From positions 434,001 to 498,000 of the forward strand of contig NZ_JASHJC010000001.1 in NCBI RefSeq assembly GCF_030733385.1: a DNA stretch of 64,000 bases, written 5' to 3'. The position numbers and the translations under genes were made by a program. Position 1 is the first letter of the stretch. The number at the start of each line of letters is the position of its first letter. A model generated the notes under the pieces. The model was given only the letters and a program-made list of their open reading frames with translations. It ran no database searches and had not been told where the DNA came from. Positions 34,915 to 44,116 of the stretch are shown here, one piece after another. Source of the DNA: Roseovarius sp. MMSF_3359 (GTDB lineage Bacteria; Pseudomonadota; Alphaproteobacteria; Rhodobacterales; Rhodobacteraceae).

Positions 34915-35452
34915 TTGTGGTCTCCTCTTGCTCGGCTTCCAGAAGGCGGAGCCGGGCGTCCATGGATGGGTGCTGAAACTCGGCATCGGCCCAGATCAGC
35001 TGATTTTCGGTGAATTCCAGGGTCAGGAAGCACGGGGCCGCGTCGGCCGTCATGCAGTAATCGCCCCGATGTTGCAGGATGATGAGTTCGTGACCTTCCC
35101 GGTTCTCGAAGGTGAGCGCGAGAGCGTTCACATCAAGAATGCGCAGGTAGGTGCCGTCCGCAATGCTGGCCCAGATCTGCCGGGCGGTGCCGGCTGTCCC
35201 GGTGAAGGCATCGGCAAAGCCACGGCAGGCGATGTCGTAGGTAAAGAGGTAATCGTCAACGCCGTCATGGGTGATGTCGACCACCTCAACCGGGATGCGT
35301 TGGCCCTCCGTCCAGCGGCAGATCTTGGTGTAGAAGGTATTCAGCTCGGCCACGGGATCCGGGCTGTCGCCTTCGACCACACCGGCAAGAGCCGATGTGG
35401 CGAAAAGCGCCAGACCCGCGAGCGTGGCAGAGATGATGCCGCGTCCGATCAC
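34907..35452 (-). CDS. Exported protein of unknown function in the fad operon
   Basis: A 181-residue protein with a signal peptide (MIGRGIISATLAGLALFATS, cleavage near ALA). The mature part is acidic with three Cys, for example KICRWTEG, DIACRG and DYCMTADAAPCF, and probably forms disulfides in the periplasm. Sequence such as DITHDGVDDYLFTYD resembles a calcium-binding or VCBS-like acidic loop. It overlaps both neighbours (4 nt with the cupin, 8 nt with fadJ), so it is firmly in the operon, although the link of an exported protein with beta-oxidation is unexplained. Confidence 0.75.
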   Translation of the reverse strand: MIGRGIISATLAGLALFATSALAGVVEGDSPDPVAELNTFYTKICRWTEGQRIPVEVVDITHDGVDDYLFTYDIACRGFADAFTGTAGTARQIWASIADGTYLRILDVNALALTFENREGHELIILQHRGDYCMTADAAPCFLTLEFTENQLIWADAEFQHPSMDARLRLLEAEQEETTND

Positions 35453-35907
35453 AGCGCCGATCCGTCCCGCCGGGTGAAGGTGGCGGTGCCGTCCTTGAGC
35501 CGCACTTTGAGGTCTACGTCCGAATAGGTGGCCGTTTCGTCCGTGGTGCGCGTGCCGATCACCAGAAACGCCACCGGCGCACCGGTGCGGTTGACCAGGT
35601 GATGCCCGTTGGGGTCATTGGCCGGGAAGGCCGCGCAATCGCCGGGGTGCATGTCGGTCTCGCCATTGTCGTCGATCAGGGTGCACACACCCTCTGTCAC
35701 CATCACGAATTCATCCTCGTTCTGATGCCAGTGGCGCAGCGAGGATTTCGCCCCGGGCTCCAGCATCACGAGGTTCGCGCCGAACTGCGTGAGCCCACCC
35801 GCATCGCCAAGACGCAGGGAGGACCGCCCGGCCATCTCCGCGTCATAGGGCGCGGGATAGATCGACCCGGTGCGTGGCTCGATTTTGGATGTGTCGATGA
35901 CCGGCAT
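35449..35907 (-). CDS. Cupin domain protein
   Basis: A 152-residue single cupin. Motif 1 is visible around LEPGAKSSLRHWHQNEDEFVMV (His, His, Glu metal ligands) and motif 2 around HPGDCAAFPANDPNGHHLVN. It is a probable metal-dependent small enzyme or sensor in the cytosol; the substrate is unknown. It begins 3 nt after the thiolase stop codon and overlaps the following gene by 4 nt. Confidence 0.88.
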   Translation of the reverse strand: MPVIDTSKIEPRTGSIYPAPYDAEMAGRSSLRLGDAGGLTQFGANLVMLEPGAKSSLRHWHQNEDEFVMVTEGVCTLIDDNGETDMHPGDCAAFPANDPNGHHLVNRTGAPVAFLVIGTRTTDETATYSDVDLKVRLKDGTATFTRRDGSAL

Positions 35908-35910
35908 CGT

Positions 35911-37122
35911 TCAGACCCGCTCGATGATCGTGGCCGCACCCATGCCCGACGCGATGCAGAGCGTGGCAAGGCCCACCTCTTTGTCGGTACGCTCCAGCTC
36001 GTCCAGCAGCGTGCCGATGATGATTGCGCCGGTGGCGCCAAGCGGGTGGCCCATGGCGATGGACCCACCATTGACATTGACCAGCTCGGGGTCGACATCA
36101 AAGGCCTGCTGGAAGCGCAGAACAACCGAGGCGAAGGCTTCATTGACCTCGAAAAGGTCGATATCGCCAATCTTCATGCCTGAATCCGCGAGGATTTTTT
36201 CCGTGGCAGGGACCGGGCCGGTCAGCATGATCGTGGGGTCGGTACCGATCTTGCAGGTTTGCTTGATCCGCGCGCGGGGCTTCAGCCCGTATTTCTTGCC
36301 GAACTCTTCGTTGCCGATCAGCACACCGGCGGAGCCATCGACGATGCCCGAGGAATTGCCCGCGTGGTGGATGTGATTGATCTTCTCCAGGTGCGGGTAT
36401 TTCAGCTTGGCCACAGCGTCAAAACCCGGCATCACCTCGCCCATCTGCTGGAAGGCGGGGTTCAGCCCACCTAGGGATTGCATATCGGTGCCGGGGCGCA
36501 TGTATTCGTCATGGTCAAGGATCGTCAGGCCGTTCTGATCAGTCACGGTGATGACGGATTTGTCGAACCGCTTGTCTTCCCAGGCGGCGGCGGCGCGTTG
36601 TTGGCTCGCCATGGCCAGTTGGTCAGCCTGATCGCGGGTGAAGCCGTATTCGGTTGCGATGATGTCCGCGCTGATGCCTTGCGGCACGAAATAGGTCTCC
36701 ATCGCGACGGATGGGTCCACCGCAATCGCGGCACCGTCGCTGCCCATGGGGACACGGCCCATCATCTCCACGCCACCTGCGATATAGGCATCACCGGCGC
36801 CGCCCTTGACCTGGTTCGCCGCCAGGTTCACGGCCTCCATGCCGCTCGCACAGAACCGGTTGATCGCCAGGCCGGGAATCGACTCGTCGAGATCCGAGGC
36901 CAGCACGGCGGTCCGCGCCAGGCAGCCACCTTGTTCCTTCACTTGAGTGACGTTGCCCCAGATCACGTCCTCGACCGCGTGGCCGTCGAGCCCATTACGG
37001 TCCTTCAGTGCGTTCAGCACCTGCGAGCTGAGGCGCACGGCGGTCACTTCGTGCAGGCTGCCGTCCTTGCGGCCCTTACCGCGCGGGGTGCGCACGGCGT
37101 CATAGATAAAGGCGTCGGTCAT
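35911..37122 (-). CDS. Acetyl-CoA C-acyltransferase (thiolase)
   Basis: A 403-residue thiolase. The acyl-accepting Cys91 is in INRFCASGMEAV, the catalytic His359 in SIAMGHPLGATGA, and the second Cys389 in TLCIASGMGAA. It is the beta subunit partner of the hydratase/dehydrogenase at the end of the operon. The start at 37122 (MTDAFIYDAVRTPRGKGRKD) matches the family; the upstream extension is the small gene in another frame. It overlaps the preceding 80-residue gene by 4 nt. Confidence 0.95.
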   Translation of the reverse strand: MTDAFIYDAVRTPRGKGRKDGSLHEVTAVRLSSQVLNALKDRNGLDGHAVEDVIWGNVTQVKEQGGCLARTAVLASDLDESIPGLAINRFCASGMEAVNLAANQVKGGAGDAYIAGGVEMMGRVPMGSDGAAIAVDPSVAMETYFVPQGISADIIATEYGFTRDQADQLAMASQQRAAAAWEDKRFDKSVITVTDQNGLTILDHDEYMRPGTDMQSLGGLNPAFQQMGEVMPGFDAVAKLKYPHLEKINHIHHAGNSSGIVDGSAGVLIGNEEFGKKYGLKPRARIKQTCKIGTDPTIMLTGPVPATEKILADSGMKIGDIDLFEVNEAFASVVLRFQQAFDVDPELVNVNGGSIAMGHPLGATGAIIIGTLLDELERTDKEVGLATLCIASGMGAATIIERV

Positions 37123-37361
37123 GAGATTTTTCCTTGTTCTAGGAATGTGTTGAGCTTGTTGGCGAGTTGTTCGACATCCGAGTCTGACAGCAGGTGATAT
37201 TGGACATTTCCGGCATAGCTGAACTTCAGAGCAATCGGATTCAGACTGTCTTTGGTCTGAAAGATCGTGCGGCGGTTGCCGAAACTCACTTCCTTGAAGA
37301 TGCCCCGTCTCCACAGTGCGATTTTGTCAATCAAGTTTGCCATTCCGAGGTCTTTCTTCAC
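37119..37361 (-). CDS. Small protein between GST and thiolase
   Basis: An 80-residue frame with overlaps at both ends: a GTG start at 37361 overlaps the GST stop (GTGA), and its stop overlaps the thiolase ATG. An internal ATG at 37343 (MANLIDKIAL) could be the real start. The sequence is mixed basic and hydrophobic (KIALWRRGIFKEVSFGNRRT), with a helical C-terminus. It has no known family and is less GC-rich than its neighbours. The precise coupling on both sides argues that it is translated. Confidence 0.6.
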   Translation of the reverse strand: MKKDLGMANLIDKIALWRRGIFKEVSFGNRRTIFQTKDSLNPIALKFSYAGNVQYHLLSDSDVEQLANKLNTFLEQGKIS

Positions 37362-37993
37362 GCTCTGTCCGCGGGGGAGCCGGGCATCAGGTCATAGGGG
37401 TGTTTCCAGCCGGGGGTGTTTTCGATGTTCGAAAGCCACCGGTCGATATGGGGCCAATCCTTGCGGTCGAAACCGAAAGGCTCGGGGTAGAAGAGGTAGC
37501 CGCAGCAGGAGATGTCGGCATTGGTGATGCCGTCACCGACGATCCAGTCACGGCCATCGAGATGGGCATTGAGAGAGTGATAGGCGGCCTTGAGACGGCC
37601 CTGCATGAAGTGGATGACCTCCATCGGGCGCTTATCTTCGGGCAGGAAGTTCATCAGGAAACGGGTCATCCCAGCCTGAGAGCTGAGCTTGTGGTTGTCC
37701 CAGAAAACCCACCGCATGACTTCGCGCTGCTCAGCCGCGTCCTTGCCGCCGAATTTGCCGGTTTTTTCGGTGATATACATCTGCATGACGCCGGATTGGG
37801 TGAGCGTGGTGTCACCATCGACCAGCACGGGCACTTCGCCCATGACGTTGATCTTGCGGAATTCCTCGCTGCGGGTTTCGCCGCCAAAGAAATCGACGAA
37901 CACCGGCTCCCAGTCGAGGCCGCTCAGTTCCAGCGCCAGCGCCGCCTTGTAGGCATTTCCGCTTTCGCCCATGCAATAGAGTTTGATCGTCAT
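37358..37993 (-). CDS. Glutathione S-transferase family protein
   Basis: A 211-residue GST. The N-terminal thioredoxin-like domain has TIKLYCMGESGNAYKAALAL and the conserved cis-proline GEVPVLVDGDTTLTQSGVM. The all-helical C-terminal domain follows from about residue 88, with GDGITNADIS, the N-capping box Asp. It is encoded inside the acyl-CoA degradation operon, where GSTs may remove reactive enoyl intermediates such as acryloyl or methacrylyl derivatives (inference). Confidence 0.93.
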   Translation of the reverse strand: MTIKLYCMGESGNAYKAALALELSGLDWEPVFVDFFGGETRSEEFRKINVMGEVPVLVDGDTTLTQSGVMQMYITEKTGKFGGKDAAEQREVMRWVFWDNHKLSSQAGMTRFLMNFLPEDKRPMEVIHFMQGRLKAAYHSLNAHLDGRDWIVGDGITNADISCCGYLFYPEPFGFDRKDWPHIDRWLSNIENTPGWKHPYDLMPGSPADRA

Positions 37994-38020
37994 TGTCCTG
38001 CTCCCTGTTGTCCAACTGCG

Positions 38021-39178
38021 CTACGTGGATTTGGTTTCGGAAAACCCTCTCGAAATCAGCTCTTTCATGATCTCGTTGGTGCCACCGTAGATGCGTTGGA
38101 CACGGGCGTCAGCCCACATTTCCGCGACCGCGTATTCCTGCATGAAGCCGTAACCGCCGTGGAGCTGCACGCATTCATCTAGCACGTCGCATTGCGTGTC
38201 GGTCATCCAGTATTTGGCCATCGCCGCCTTTTCGACGGTCAGCGCGCCCTGCATGTGCTCGGTGATGCATTCGTCGAGGAATGCGCGGGCGACTTTGGTC
38301 TTGGTCAGGCATTCGGCCAGCTTGAAACGGGTGTTCTGGAACTGGGTCAGGGGCGCACCGAAGGCTTCGCGTTCGTTGACATAGGCGATCGTGCGTTCGA
38401 CTGCGCCTTCCATGGCGCCCTGCGCACCACAGGCGATGATCAGGCGTTCCTGCGGCAGTTGTTCCATCATCTGGTAGAAGCCGCGGCCCTCTTCGCCGCC
38501 CAGAATATTCTCCGGCGGGATTTCCACATTATCGAAGAAAAGCTCGGAGGTATCCCCCGCATGTAGGCCGACTTTTTCCAGATTGCGACCGCGGGAGAAG
38601 CCTTCCGCGCCTTCGGTTTCCACAACTACGAGCGAGATGCCCTTGGCGCCTTCCTTGGGGTCGGTCTTGGCGGCAACGACGATCAACTCGGCATGCTGGC
38701 CGTTGGTGATGAAGGTCTTTTGTCCCGAGAGGCGATACGCATTGCCGTCGCGCAGGGCCTTGGTTTTCATGCCTTGCAGGTCCGAGCCCGCGCCCGGTTC
38801 TGTCATCGCAAGTGCGCCCACCATCTCGCCCGACACCATCTTGGGTAGCCAGCGTTTCTTCTGCTCCTCGCTGCCATAGGCCAGGATGTAATGCGCGACG
38901 ATACCGGAATGTATGGGGTTGCCCCAACTGGCCAGGTTGGCGCGGGATTGCTCCATGCAGATCACCGCCTCATGGCCGAAATCACCGCCCGCGCCGCCGT
39001 ATTCTTCGGGGATCGACGGGCAGAGCAGACCCAAGGCACCCGCCTCGTTCCACGAACCGCGATCCATCTCGCCCTGCTTGCGCCAGCGTTCGTAATGCGG
39101 CGTCCATTCGTCGTTGATGAACTTCGCCGTCATCTCCGACAGCATCTGGTGCTCTTCTGTCATCCAGCGTGATGCCAT
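38021..39178 (-). CDS. Acyl-CoA dehydrogenase (long-chain/isovaleryl type)
   Basis: A 385-residue FAD acyl-CoA dehydrogenase. Visible: the FAD/substrate segment [33 protein letters not shown], and the C-terminal [16 protein letters not shown]. At the usual medium-chain catalytic position (YEGT) this protein has YGGT, as in long-chain and isovaleryl enzymes where the base lies on another helix. A GGAGGG ribosome binding site supports the start at 39178. It is the second acyl-CoA dehydrogenase of the operon. Confidence 0.95.
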   Translation of the reverse strand: MASRWMTEEHQMLSEMTAKFINDEWTPHYERWRKQGEMDRGSWNEAGALGLLCPSIPEEYGGAGGDFGHEAVICMEQSRANLASWGNPIHSGIVAHYILAYGSEEQKKRWLPKMVSGEMVGALAMTEPGAGSDLQGMKTKALRDGNAYRLSGQKTFITNGQHAELIVVAAKTDPKEGAKGISLVVVETEGAEGFSRGRNLEKVGLHAGDTSELFFDNVEIPPENILGGEEGRGFYQMMEQLPQERLIIACGAQGAMEGAVERTIAYVNEREAFGAPLTQFQNTRFKLAECLTKTKVARAFLDECITEHMQGALTVEKAAMAKYWMTDTQCDVLDECVQLHGGYGFMQEYAVAEMWADARVQRIYGGTNEIMKELISRGFSETKST

Positions 39179-39195
39179 TTCGCCGCCCTCCTGCC

Positions 39196-39744
39196 TTAAT
39201 CCGGAACCGTCAAACGGCCCTTGCCGAAATCCACCCCTTTGAATTCCGGGTAAACTTCGGTGAGCACCAAAAGTTGCGCGCCTTCCTGAACCCGCACAAG
39301 ATACCATGTCTCGGCGTCGCGAAGGGCGAGCGTCATGGATTCCGAACGCAAGGTCGTGCCATCGGCAAGAGTGAACGTGAAATCGGTCGGGACTAGCGCA
39401 TAAGGCGCATCCGTCGGGGTCGTTTCATAGCGGATCTGGTCGAGATCCATCTTGATGTCATCGACGACGACTTCCTTCATCGACGTTTCGGTCAGCGCGA
39501 TCAACTGCGTGCGCAACGCGGACGCATCCGTGTTGGCGCGGGTGGCCATGTGGTGCAGCATCTTTGGCGGTATGACATCGACGATGGTCGCGAAATCGCC
39601 GGTGGCGAAAGCCTGCTGGAAGCTAGACACGCGGTCTTTCAGCGCCTGTTTTTCAGCCTCGGTGTAGTCGGCGGCGATCGCGAGCGTGGCCGTCAACAGG
39701 ATTGCGGAAACGCCCAACCCCACTATGCGAAGAACAGATTTCAT
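39196..39744 (-). CDS. Exported protein of unknown function
   Basis: A 182-residue protein with a signal peptide ([20 protein letters not shown], cleavage near AIA). The mature sequence starts helical ([20 protein letters not shown]) and continues with beta-rich segments ([33 protein letters not shown]). The overall layout resembles small periplasmic NTF2-like proteins, but I cannot assign it. It overlaps the upstream 70-residue gene by 4 nt and is followed 17 nt later by the acyl-CoA dehydrogenase. Confidence 0.7.
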   Translation of the reverse strand: MKSVLRIVGLGVSAILLTATLAIAADYTEAEKQALKDRVSSFQQAFATGDFATIVDVIPPKMLHHMATRANTDASALRTQLIALTETSMKEVVVDDIKMDLDQIRYETTPTDAPYALVPTDFTFTLADGTTLRSESMTLALRDAETWYLVRVQEGAQLLVLTEVYPEFKGVDFGKGRLTVPD

Positions 39745-39953
39745 TTCTTTCGGGCCTCGAGTTCGGAGTTGAAGATCCTGAGCCGGTGCGAAAACGTGTC
39801 TTCATTGATCACGCTGTCGAAGTTTTCAAAGAGGAAAGAGAGTGCCTCGCCCTCGTCCAACCCTGCCTCTTGGGCGAATTTCCTGAGCCGCCGATACCCG
39901 TCTTCGGTCATGGCAGCATTGAAACGGCGGGTCAGGCGAAAGCGTTTTGGCAT
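39741..39953 (-). CDS. Small basic protein, 70 residues
   Basis: MPKRFRLTRRFNAAMTEDGY begins a basic segment with the look of a ribbon-helix-helix or antitoxin-type N-terminus (RFNAAMTEDGYRRLRKFAQE). An acidic helical part follows, then a charged tail ending ARKK. It overlaps the following exported-protein gene by 4 nt and follows the DmdC-like gene by 41 nt. A small DNA-binding role is possible but unproven. Confidence 0.6.
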   Translation of the reverse strand: MPKRFRLTRRFNAAMTEDGYRRLRKFAQEAGLDEGEALSFLFENFDSVINEDTFSHRLRIFNSELEARKK

Positions 39954-39994
39954 ATCTGTCCTCTTTTGAACGGTGGGGATGTCCCCACCATTGC

Positions 39995-41773
39995 TTAAAA
40001 CTGGTCTGCCTCCAATGCCATCACCGGATCGGCACCGGATTCGATGCGCTTGAGGTGCATCGCGGTGGCGGGCAGGCGGCGCGCCATGTAGTAGCGGCCG
40101 GTTGCCAGTTTGGTCTCGTAGAACGCCTTGTCCGATGCGCCGGCTTCGAGGGCCTCATGCGCGGCCTTGGCCATCTGCGCCCACATCAGACCGAGGCAGA
40201 CATGACCGAAAAGGTGCATGAAATCATACGATCCGGACAGGGCGGCATTCGGGTTTTTCATGCCGTTCTGCATGAAATACATGCCCGATGCTTGCAGATG
40301 TTTCGACGCTTCCTTGAGCGGGTCGAGGAAATCGGCCTTGAGCGCCTCGTTGCCCTCATTGTCCTTGATGAAGGTCTTGACCAGGTCAAAGAAGGCCATG
40401 ATCGGCTTGCCACCATCCGCGGCCAGTTTGCGGCCCACGAGGTCAAGCGCCTGCACGCCGTTGGCACCCTCGTAGATCATCGCGATCCGGGCGTCGCGGG
40501 TGAACTGCGACATGCCCCATTCCTCGATATAGCCGTGGCCGCCGTAGATCTGCTGCGCCTGCACGGTCATGTCATACCCTTCATCGGTCAGGAAACCCTT
40601 GATGACCGGCGTCAGAAGCGAGACCAGACCTTCGGCCGCTTCATCGTCCGCGCGATGCGACTGGTCGATCATCTTGGAGCCCCAGAGCAGGAAGGCGCGA
40701 CCCGCTTCGACAAAGCTCTTCTGGTCCATCAGCGACCGGCGGATATCCGGGTGCACGATCAGCGGATCGGCGGGGCCTTCGGGGTTCTTCGCGCCGGTGA
40801 CATCACGGCCTTGCAGGCGGTCCTTGGCATATTCAAGTGCGTTCTGGTAGGCGACCTCGGCCTGGGCCAGGCCCTGCATGCCCACGCCGATGCGGGCTTC
40901 GTTCATCATGGTGAACATGGCGCGCATGCCTTTGTGCTCTTCGCCCAGCAAATAACCGGTCGCCTCGTCATAGTTCATCACGCAGGTCGAGTTGCCGTGA
41001 ATGCCCATCTTTTCTTCGATATTGCCGCAGGCCACGCCGTTGCGTGCGCCCAGGCTGCCGTCTTCGTTGACCATGAACTTGGGCACGATGAAGAGGCTGA
41101 CACCCTTGATGCCTTCGGGGCCGCCGGGGATCTTGGCCAGGACCAAGTGGATGATGTTGTCGGCCATGTCATGCTCGCCGGCCGAGATGAAGATCTTCTG
41201 GCCCGTCACCTTGTAGCTGCCGTCGCCCTGAGGTTCGGCCTTGGTGCGCATGAGGCCCAGATCGGTGCCGCAATGCGGCTCGGTCAGGTTCATCGTCCCG
41301 GTCCATTCGCAGGACGTCATCTTGGGCAGGTAGGTGGCTTTCTGCTCCTCCGAACCATGCGCCAAGATGGCCGAGGCCGCGCCGTGGGTCAGGCCCTGAT
41401 ACATCGTAAACGCCTGGTTCGCCGCCGAGGAGGTTTCGCCCACGGCGGTGTACATGATGTACGGCATGTTCTGACCGCCGAATTCCTCGGGCAGGTCGAT
41501 CCCGGGCCAGCCGCCTTCCTTGATCTGCTCGAAGGCGTCCTTGAAACCGGTCGGTGTCCGCACCACGCCGTTCTCCAGAACGCAGCCTTCGGTATCGCCC
41601 ACCACGTTCAGCGGCGCGAGAACCTCGGAGGCCACTTTGCCCGCCTCTTCCAGGACCGCGCCGGTGAACTCGGCATCCAGCTCGGCATAGCCGGGGGTGC
41701 TGTCCTCGGACACTTTCAGCATGTCATGCAGAACGAATTGCAGATCTTTGATCGGGGCGGTGTAGCTGGGCAT
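39995..41773 (-). CDS. dmdC: Acyl-CoA dehydrogenase, DmdC-type
   Basis: A 592-residue acyl-CoA dehydrogenase of the large (about 600-residue) family that includes 3-methylmercaptopropionyl-CoA dehydrogenase DmdC. Visible: [60 protein letters not shown], and the catalytic Glu in [19 protein letters not shown]. The N-terminus [20 protein letters not shown] agrees with roseobacter DmdC proteins, but paralogues with other acyl substrates share it, so the symbol is tentative. First enzyme gene after merR; the start is 36 nt after the merR stop. Confidence 0.8.
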   Translation of the reverse strand: MPSYTAPIKDLQFVLHDMLKVSEDSTPGYAELDAEFTGAVLEEAGKVASEVLAPLNVVGDTEGCVLENGVVRTPTGFKDAFEQIKEGGWPGIDLPEEFGGQNMPYIMYTAVGETSSAANQAFTMYQGLTHGAASAILAHGSEEQKATYLPKMTSCEWTGTMNLTEPHCGTDLGLMRTKAEPQGDGSYKVTGQKIFISAGEHDMADNIIHLVLAKIPGGPEGIKGVSLFIVPKFMVNEDGSLGARNGVACGNIEEKMGIHGNSTCVMNYDEATGYLLGEEHKGMRAMFTMMNEARIGVGMQGLAQAEVAYQNALEYAKDRLQGRDVTGAKNPEGPADPLIVHPDIRRSLMDQKSFVEAGRAFLLWGSKMIDQSHRADDEAAEGLVSLLTPVIKGFLTDEGYDMTVQAQQIYGGHGYIEEWGMSQFTRDARIAMIYEGANGVQALDLVGRKLAADGGKPIMAFFDLVKTFIKDNEGNEALKADFLDPLKEASKHLQASGMYFMQNGMKNPNAALSGSYDFMHLFGHVCLGLMWAQMAKAAHEALEAGASDKAFYETKLATGRYYMARRLPATAMHLKRIESGADPVMALEADQF

Positions 41774-41809
41774 CTTGGTCTCTCCCTGGGGTCGTGGTTC
41801 GCGCGGGGC

Positions 41810-42211
41810 TTATTCCGCGGCTTTTTTCGAATGGCGGAGCGAGGCGAGCATCTGATCGCCCCATTTCATCTGGTCGCGCAGATCCTCAATGGCGACGGTC
41901 AGTTCGTCACGCTGCCGCTCCATGTCGGCAAGGCGTTCCTTGGCGATCTCATAGGCGCGCGACAATTGTGTGAATTGCTGATCGCCACGGTCGTAGAGAT
42001 CGAGAAGCTGGCGGATTTCTTCGAGGCTGAACCCGAAACGCTTGCCGCGCAGGATCAGCTTGAGCCGCGCGCGGTCGCGACGGGTAAAGAGGCGCTTCTG
42101 ACCCTCGCGGATCGGAAACAGCAGTTCCTTGGCTTCGTAGAATCGCAGCGTGCGGGGCGTCACCTCGAACTTGTCGCACATTGCGCGGATTGTCATCGTA
42201 TCGTCGGTCAT
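41810..42211 (-). CDS. MerR family transcriptional regulator of the acyl-CoA operon
   Basis: A 133-residue MerR-type regulator. The N-terminal winged helix reads TIRAMCDKFEVTPRTLRFYE, then the second wing (KRLFTRRDRARLKLILRGKR) and GFSLEEIRQLLDL. A long dimerisation coiled coil follows (about residues 75-130, ELTVAIEDLRDQMK). There is no Cys cluster, so it senses an organic ligand rather than a metal, as in LiuR-type regulators of branched-chain acyl-CoA degradation. It heads the leftward operon and probably controls it through the TGACGTA boxes just upstream. The ATG at 42211 is preferred to TTG 42268. Confidence 0.9.
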   Translation of the reverse strand: MTDDTMTIRAMCDKFEVTPRTLRFYEAKELLFPIREGQKRLFTRRDRARLKLILRGKRFGFSLEEIRQLLDLYDRGDQQFTQLSRAYEIAKERLADMERQRDELTVAIEDLRDQMKWGDQMLASLRHSKKAAE

Positions 42212-42286
42212 CGCATTGCCTATCTGGTCACACAGGATGAGGTCGATCTGTGCGCTTGAGCGATTCAATACAACAGGAAGATGTGT

Positions 42287-42326
42287 TGACGTAATAGGTA
42301 CGCTACGTCACTTTTAAGTTGACGTA
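42287..42326. promoter_or_regulatory. Three TGACGTA boxes in front of the merR operon
   Basis: TGACGTA (42287-42293), its inverse TACGTCA (42304-42310) and TGACGTA again (42320-42326), with centres 16-17 bp apart. The first pair forms a dyad with a 10-bp spacer. They lie about 75-115 nt upstream of the merR start, where its own promoter should be. They are the likely binding sites of the encoded MerR/LiuR-like protein. Confidence 0.6.
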
Positions 42327-42428
42327 AGATCAAGTAAGGTAAACTTGTCGTTTGGGTAATTTTGTTATCACGTGGCTGGCCGCCGGGCGGGGTGGTCAGC
42401 GGTCGAACCGCGTCCCGGTCGCGTGACC

Positions 42429-43751
42429 TCAGCGCAGGATCGGCACCGCCGGTTTCGGTGCAGGGGCATCCGAGAGGGCGCGCGGTTCCGGCCCGCCCGT
42501 GGCCCAGTCCAGAAGTTCCACCGTGTGCAGGATCGGGACATCGGTGCCCGACCCGATCTGCATCATGCAGCCGATATTGCCCGCCGCAATCACGTCCGGC
42601 GATTTCGCTTCAAGCGTCCGGACCTTGCGCGCCTTGAGCTTCTGCGAAATCTCTGGCTGCATCAGGTTATAGGTCCCCGCCGACCCGCAGCAGAGGTGGC
42701 TGTCGGCAGGCTCAACAATGGTAAACCCGGCGCGTTTGAGCAGGTCTTTAGGGTAGGTCTTGATCTGCTGACCGTGCTGCAAGGAACAGGCCGCGTGATA
42801 GGCCACGACCATCTCTCTGTCATCGCTTTCGGGCAGGTCAAGCTGCATCAGGAGTTCCGAGACATCCATCGCAATCCCCGAAACGCGCGCGGCGTCCGCG
42901 GCCAGCGCCTCGTTGCGGAACATGTGGCCGTAATCCTTGACCGTCGTGCCGCAGCCGGAGGTGTTGATCACGATCGCATCGAGCCCTTTGCCGTCCATCT
43001 CGGCGGCCCAGGCGCGGATGTTCCTGGCGGCGGTCGCGTGGCTCTCAGATGTCTTGCCCATGTGATGCGTGAGCGCCCCGCAGCAGCCCGCGCCCTTGGC
43101 CACGACAACCTCGCACCCCAGGCGCGTGAGCAGGCGGATTGTGGCGTCGTTGATGTCGGTGTTGAGCGCCTTTTGCGCACATCCGGTCATCAGCGCCACG
43201 CGCTTGATCGGCGCGCCCTTGGCGGGAAAGGCCTGCGGGTCGTCATTGCGGCTGACCGGGGGGATGTGTTTCGGCGCCATCTCCAGCATCGCGCGCAGCC
43301 GTGCATCGGGCATCAGCCGCGCAAAGGGCCGCCCGATCTTGGCCCCGAGGAGCGCCAGCCGGAACCGCGTGGGGTAGGGCAGGATTTTGGACAGGATCCA
43401 GCGCAGGGCGCGATCATCCCAACGGCGGGTGTAATTCTGCTCGATATATTCGCGCGCGTGATCGACAAGGTGCATGTAATGTACGCCCGACGGGCAGGTC
43501 GTCATGCAGGCCAGGCAGGACAGGCAGCGGTCGATATGCTTGACGGTTTTCGCATCCGGTTTGCGCCCGGTCTCGAGCATCTCCTTGATGAGGTAGATGC
43601 GTCCCCGGGGGCTGTCGAGCTCATCGCCCAGGACCTGGTAGGTCGGGCAGGTGGCCGTGCAGAAGCCGCAATGCACGCAGGCGCGCAGGATCTCGTTCGA
43701 GCGGGCAAGACCGGGGTCCTGCAACTGATCGGGGGTAAACTCGGTTTTCAT
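42429..43751 (-). CDS. glcF: Glycolate oxidase iron-sulfur subunit GlcF
   Basis: A 440-residue protein with two [4Fe-4S] ferredoxin motifs, CVHCGFCTATCP (Cys25, 28, 31, 35) and CLSCLACMTTCP (Cys76, 79, 82, 86). Two CCG-type domains follow (ALMTGCAQ with GAGCCGAL, and VAYHAACSLQHG with HLCCGSAGTYN). It passes electrons from the FAD subunits to the quinone pool. The start at 43751 overlaps the membrane protein gene by 4 nt. Last gene of glcD-glcE-orf-glcF. Confidence 0.97.
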   Translation of the reverse strand: MKTEFTPDQLQDPGLARSNEILRACVHCGFCTATCPTYQVLGDELDSPRGRIYLIKEMLETGRKPDAKTVKHIDRCLSCLACMTTCPSGVHYMHLVDHAREYIEQNYTRRWDDRALRWILSKILPYPTRFRLALLGAKIGRPFARLMPDARLRAMLEMAPKHIPPVSRNDDPQAFPAKGAPIKRVALMTGCAQKALNTDINDATIRLLTRLGCEVVVAKGAGCCGALTHHMGKTSESHATAARNIRAWAAEMDGKGLDAIVINTSGCGTTVKDYGHMFRNEALAADAARVSGIAMDVSELLMQLDLPESDDREMVVAYHAACSLQHGQQIKTYPKDLLKRAGFTIVEPADSHLCCGSAGTYNLMQPEISQKLKARKVRTLEAKSPDVIAAGNIGCMMQIGSGTDVPILHTVELLDWATGGPEPRALSDAPAPKPAVPILR

Positions 43752-44116
43752 TCGGGGTCCATGATCTGTGCGGCGTAAAGCCCGAACCAGGGCAGGGTGG
43801 TCGCCATCGCCCCCAGGGCAAAGATGGTCTTGCGCGCGGTATGGGATTTCAATCGGTATTGCAGCGCCAGCGCGCAATAGGCCAACACGACGATCCACGA
43901 GAGCCAGCTTGCCACGATCACCGCGAGGCCGGGATAGGGGCTGGGCAAGAGCATCGGCACAAGCCAATGACCGATGGCAAAGGCCGCGACCATCAGCAGG
44001 ATCGCGCAGGCCATCAGCGCCGCAATCCGGTGACGGCTGGGCGCGGGCCGGGCGAGACGCCAGAAAAGGATCGGCCCGACCACGAAAACCGCAAAGAAGG
44101 TCAGCGCAAGTTTCAT
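43748..44116 (-). CDS. Small membrane protein embedded between glcE and glcF
   Basis: A 122-residue protein with about four membrane helices (residues 2-20, 30-50, 58-82 and 95-115). The few charged residues are between helices. It overlaps glcE and glcF by 4 nt each (ATGA at both ends), so the operon is strictly coupled through it. It could anchor the GlcDEF complex or act in quinone-side electron transfer; no haem or quinone motif is visible. Start at 44116 (MKLALTFFAVFVV). Confidence 0.75.
   Translation of the reverse strand: MKLALTFFAVFVVGPILFWRLARPAPSRHRIAALMACAILLMVAAFAIGHWLVPMLLPSPYPGLAVIVASWLSWIVVLAYCALALQYRLKSHTARKTIFALGAMATTLPWFGLYAAQIMDPE

Noticed and set aside
39947..42259. 770-codon plus-strand open frame opposite dmdC and merR
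   Set aside because: An antisense shadow; rich in His/Arg/Gly without domain motifs, while the minus-strand genes are clear.
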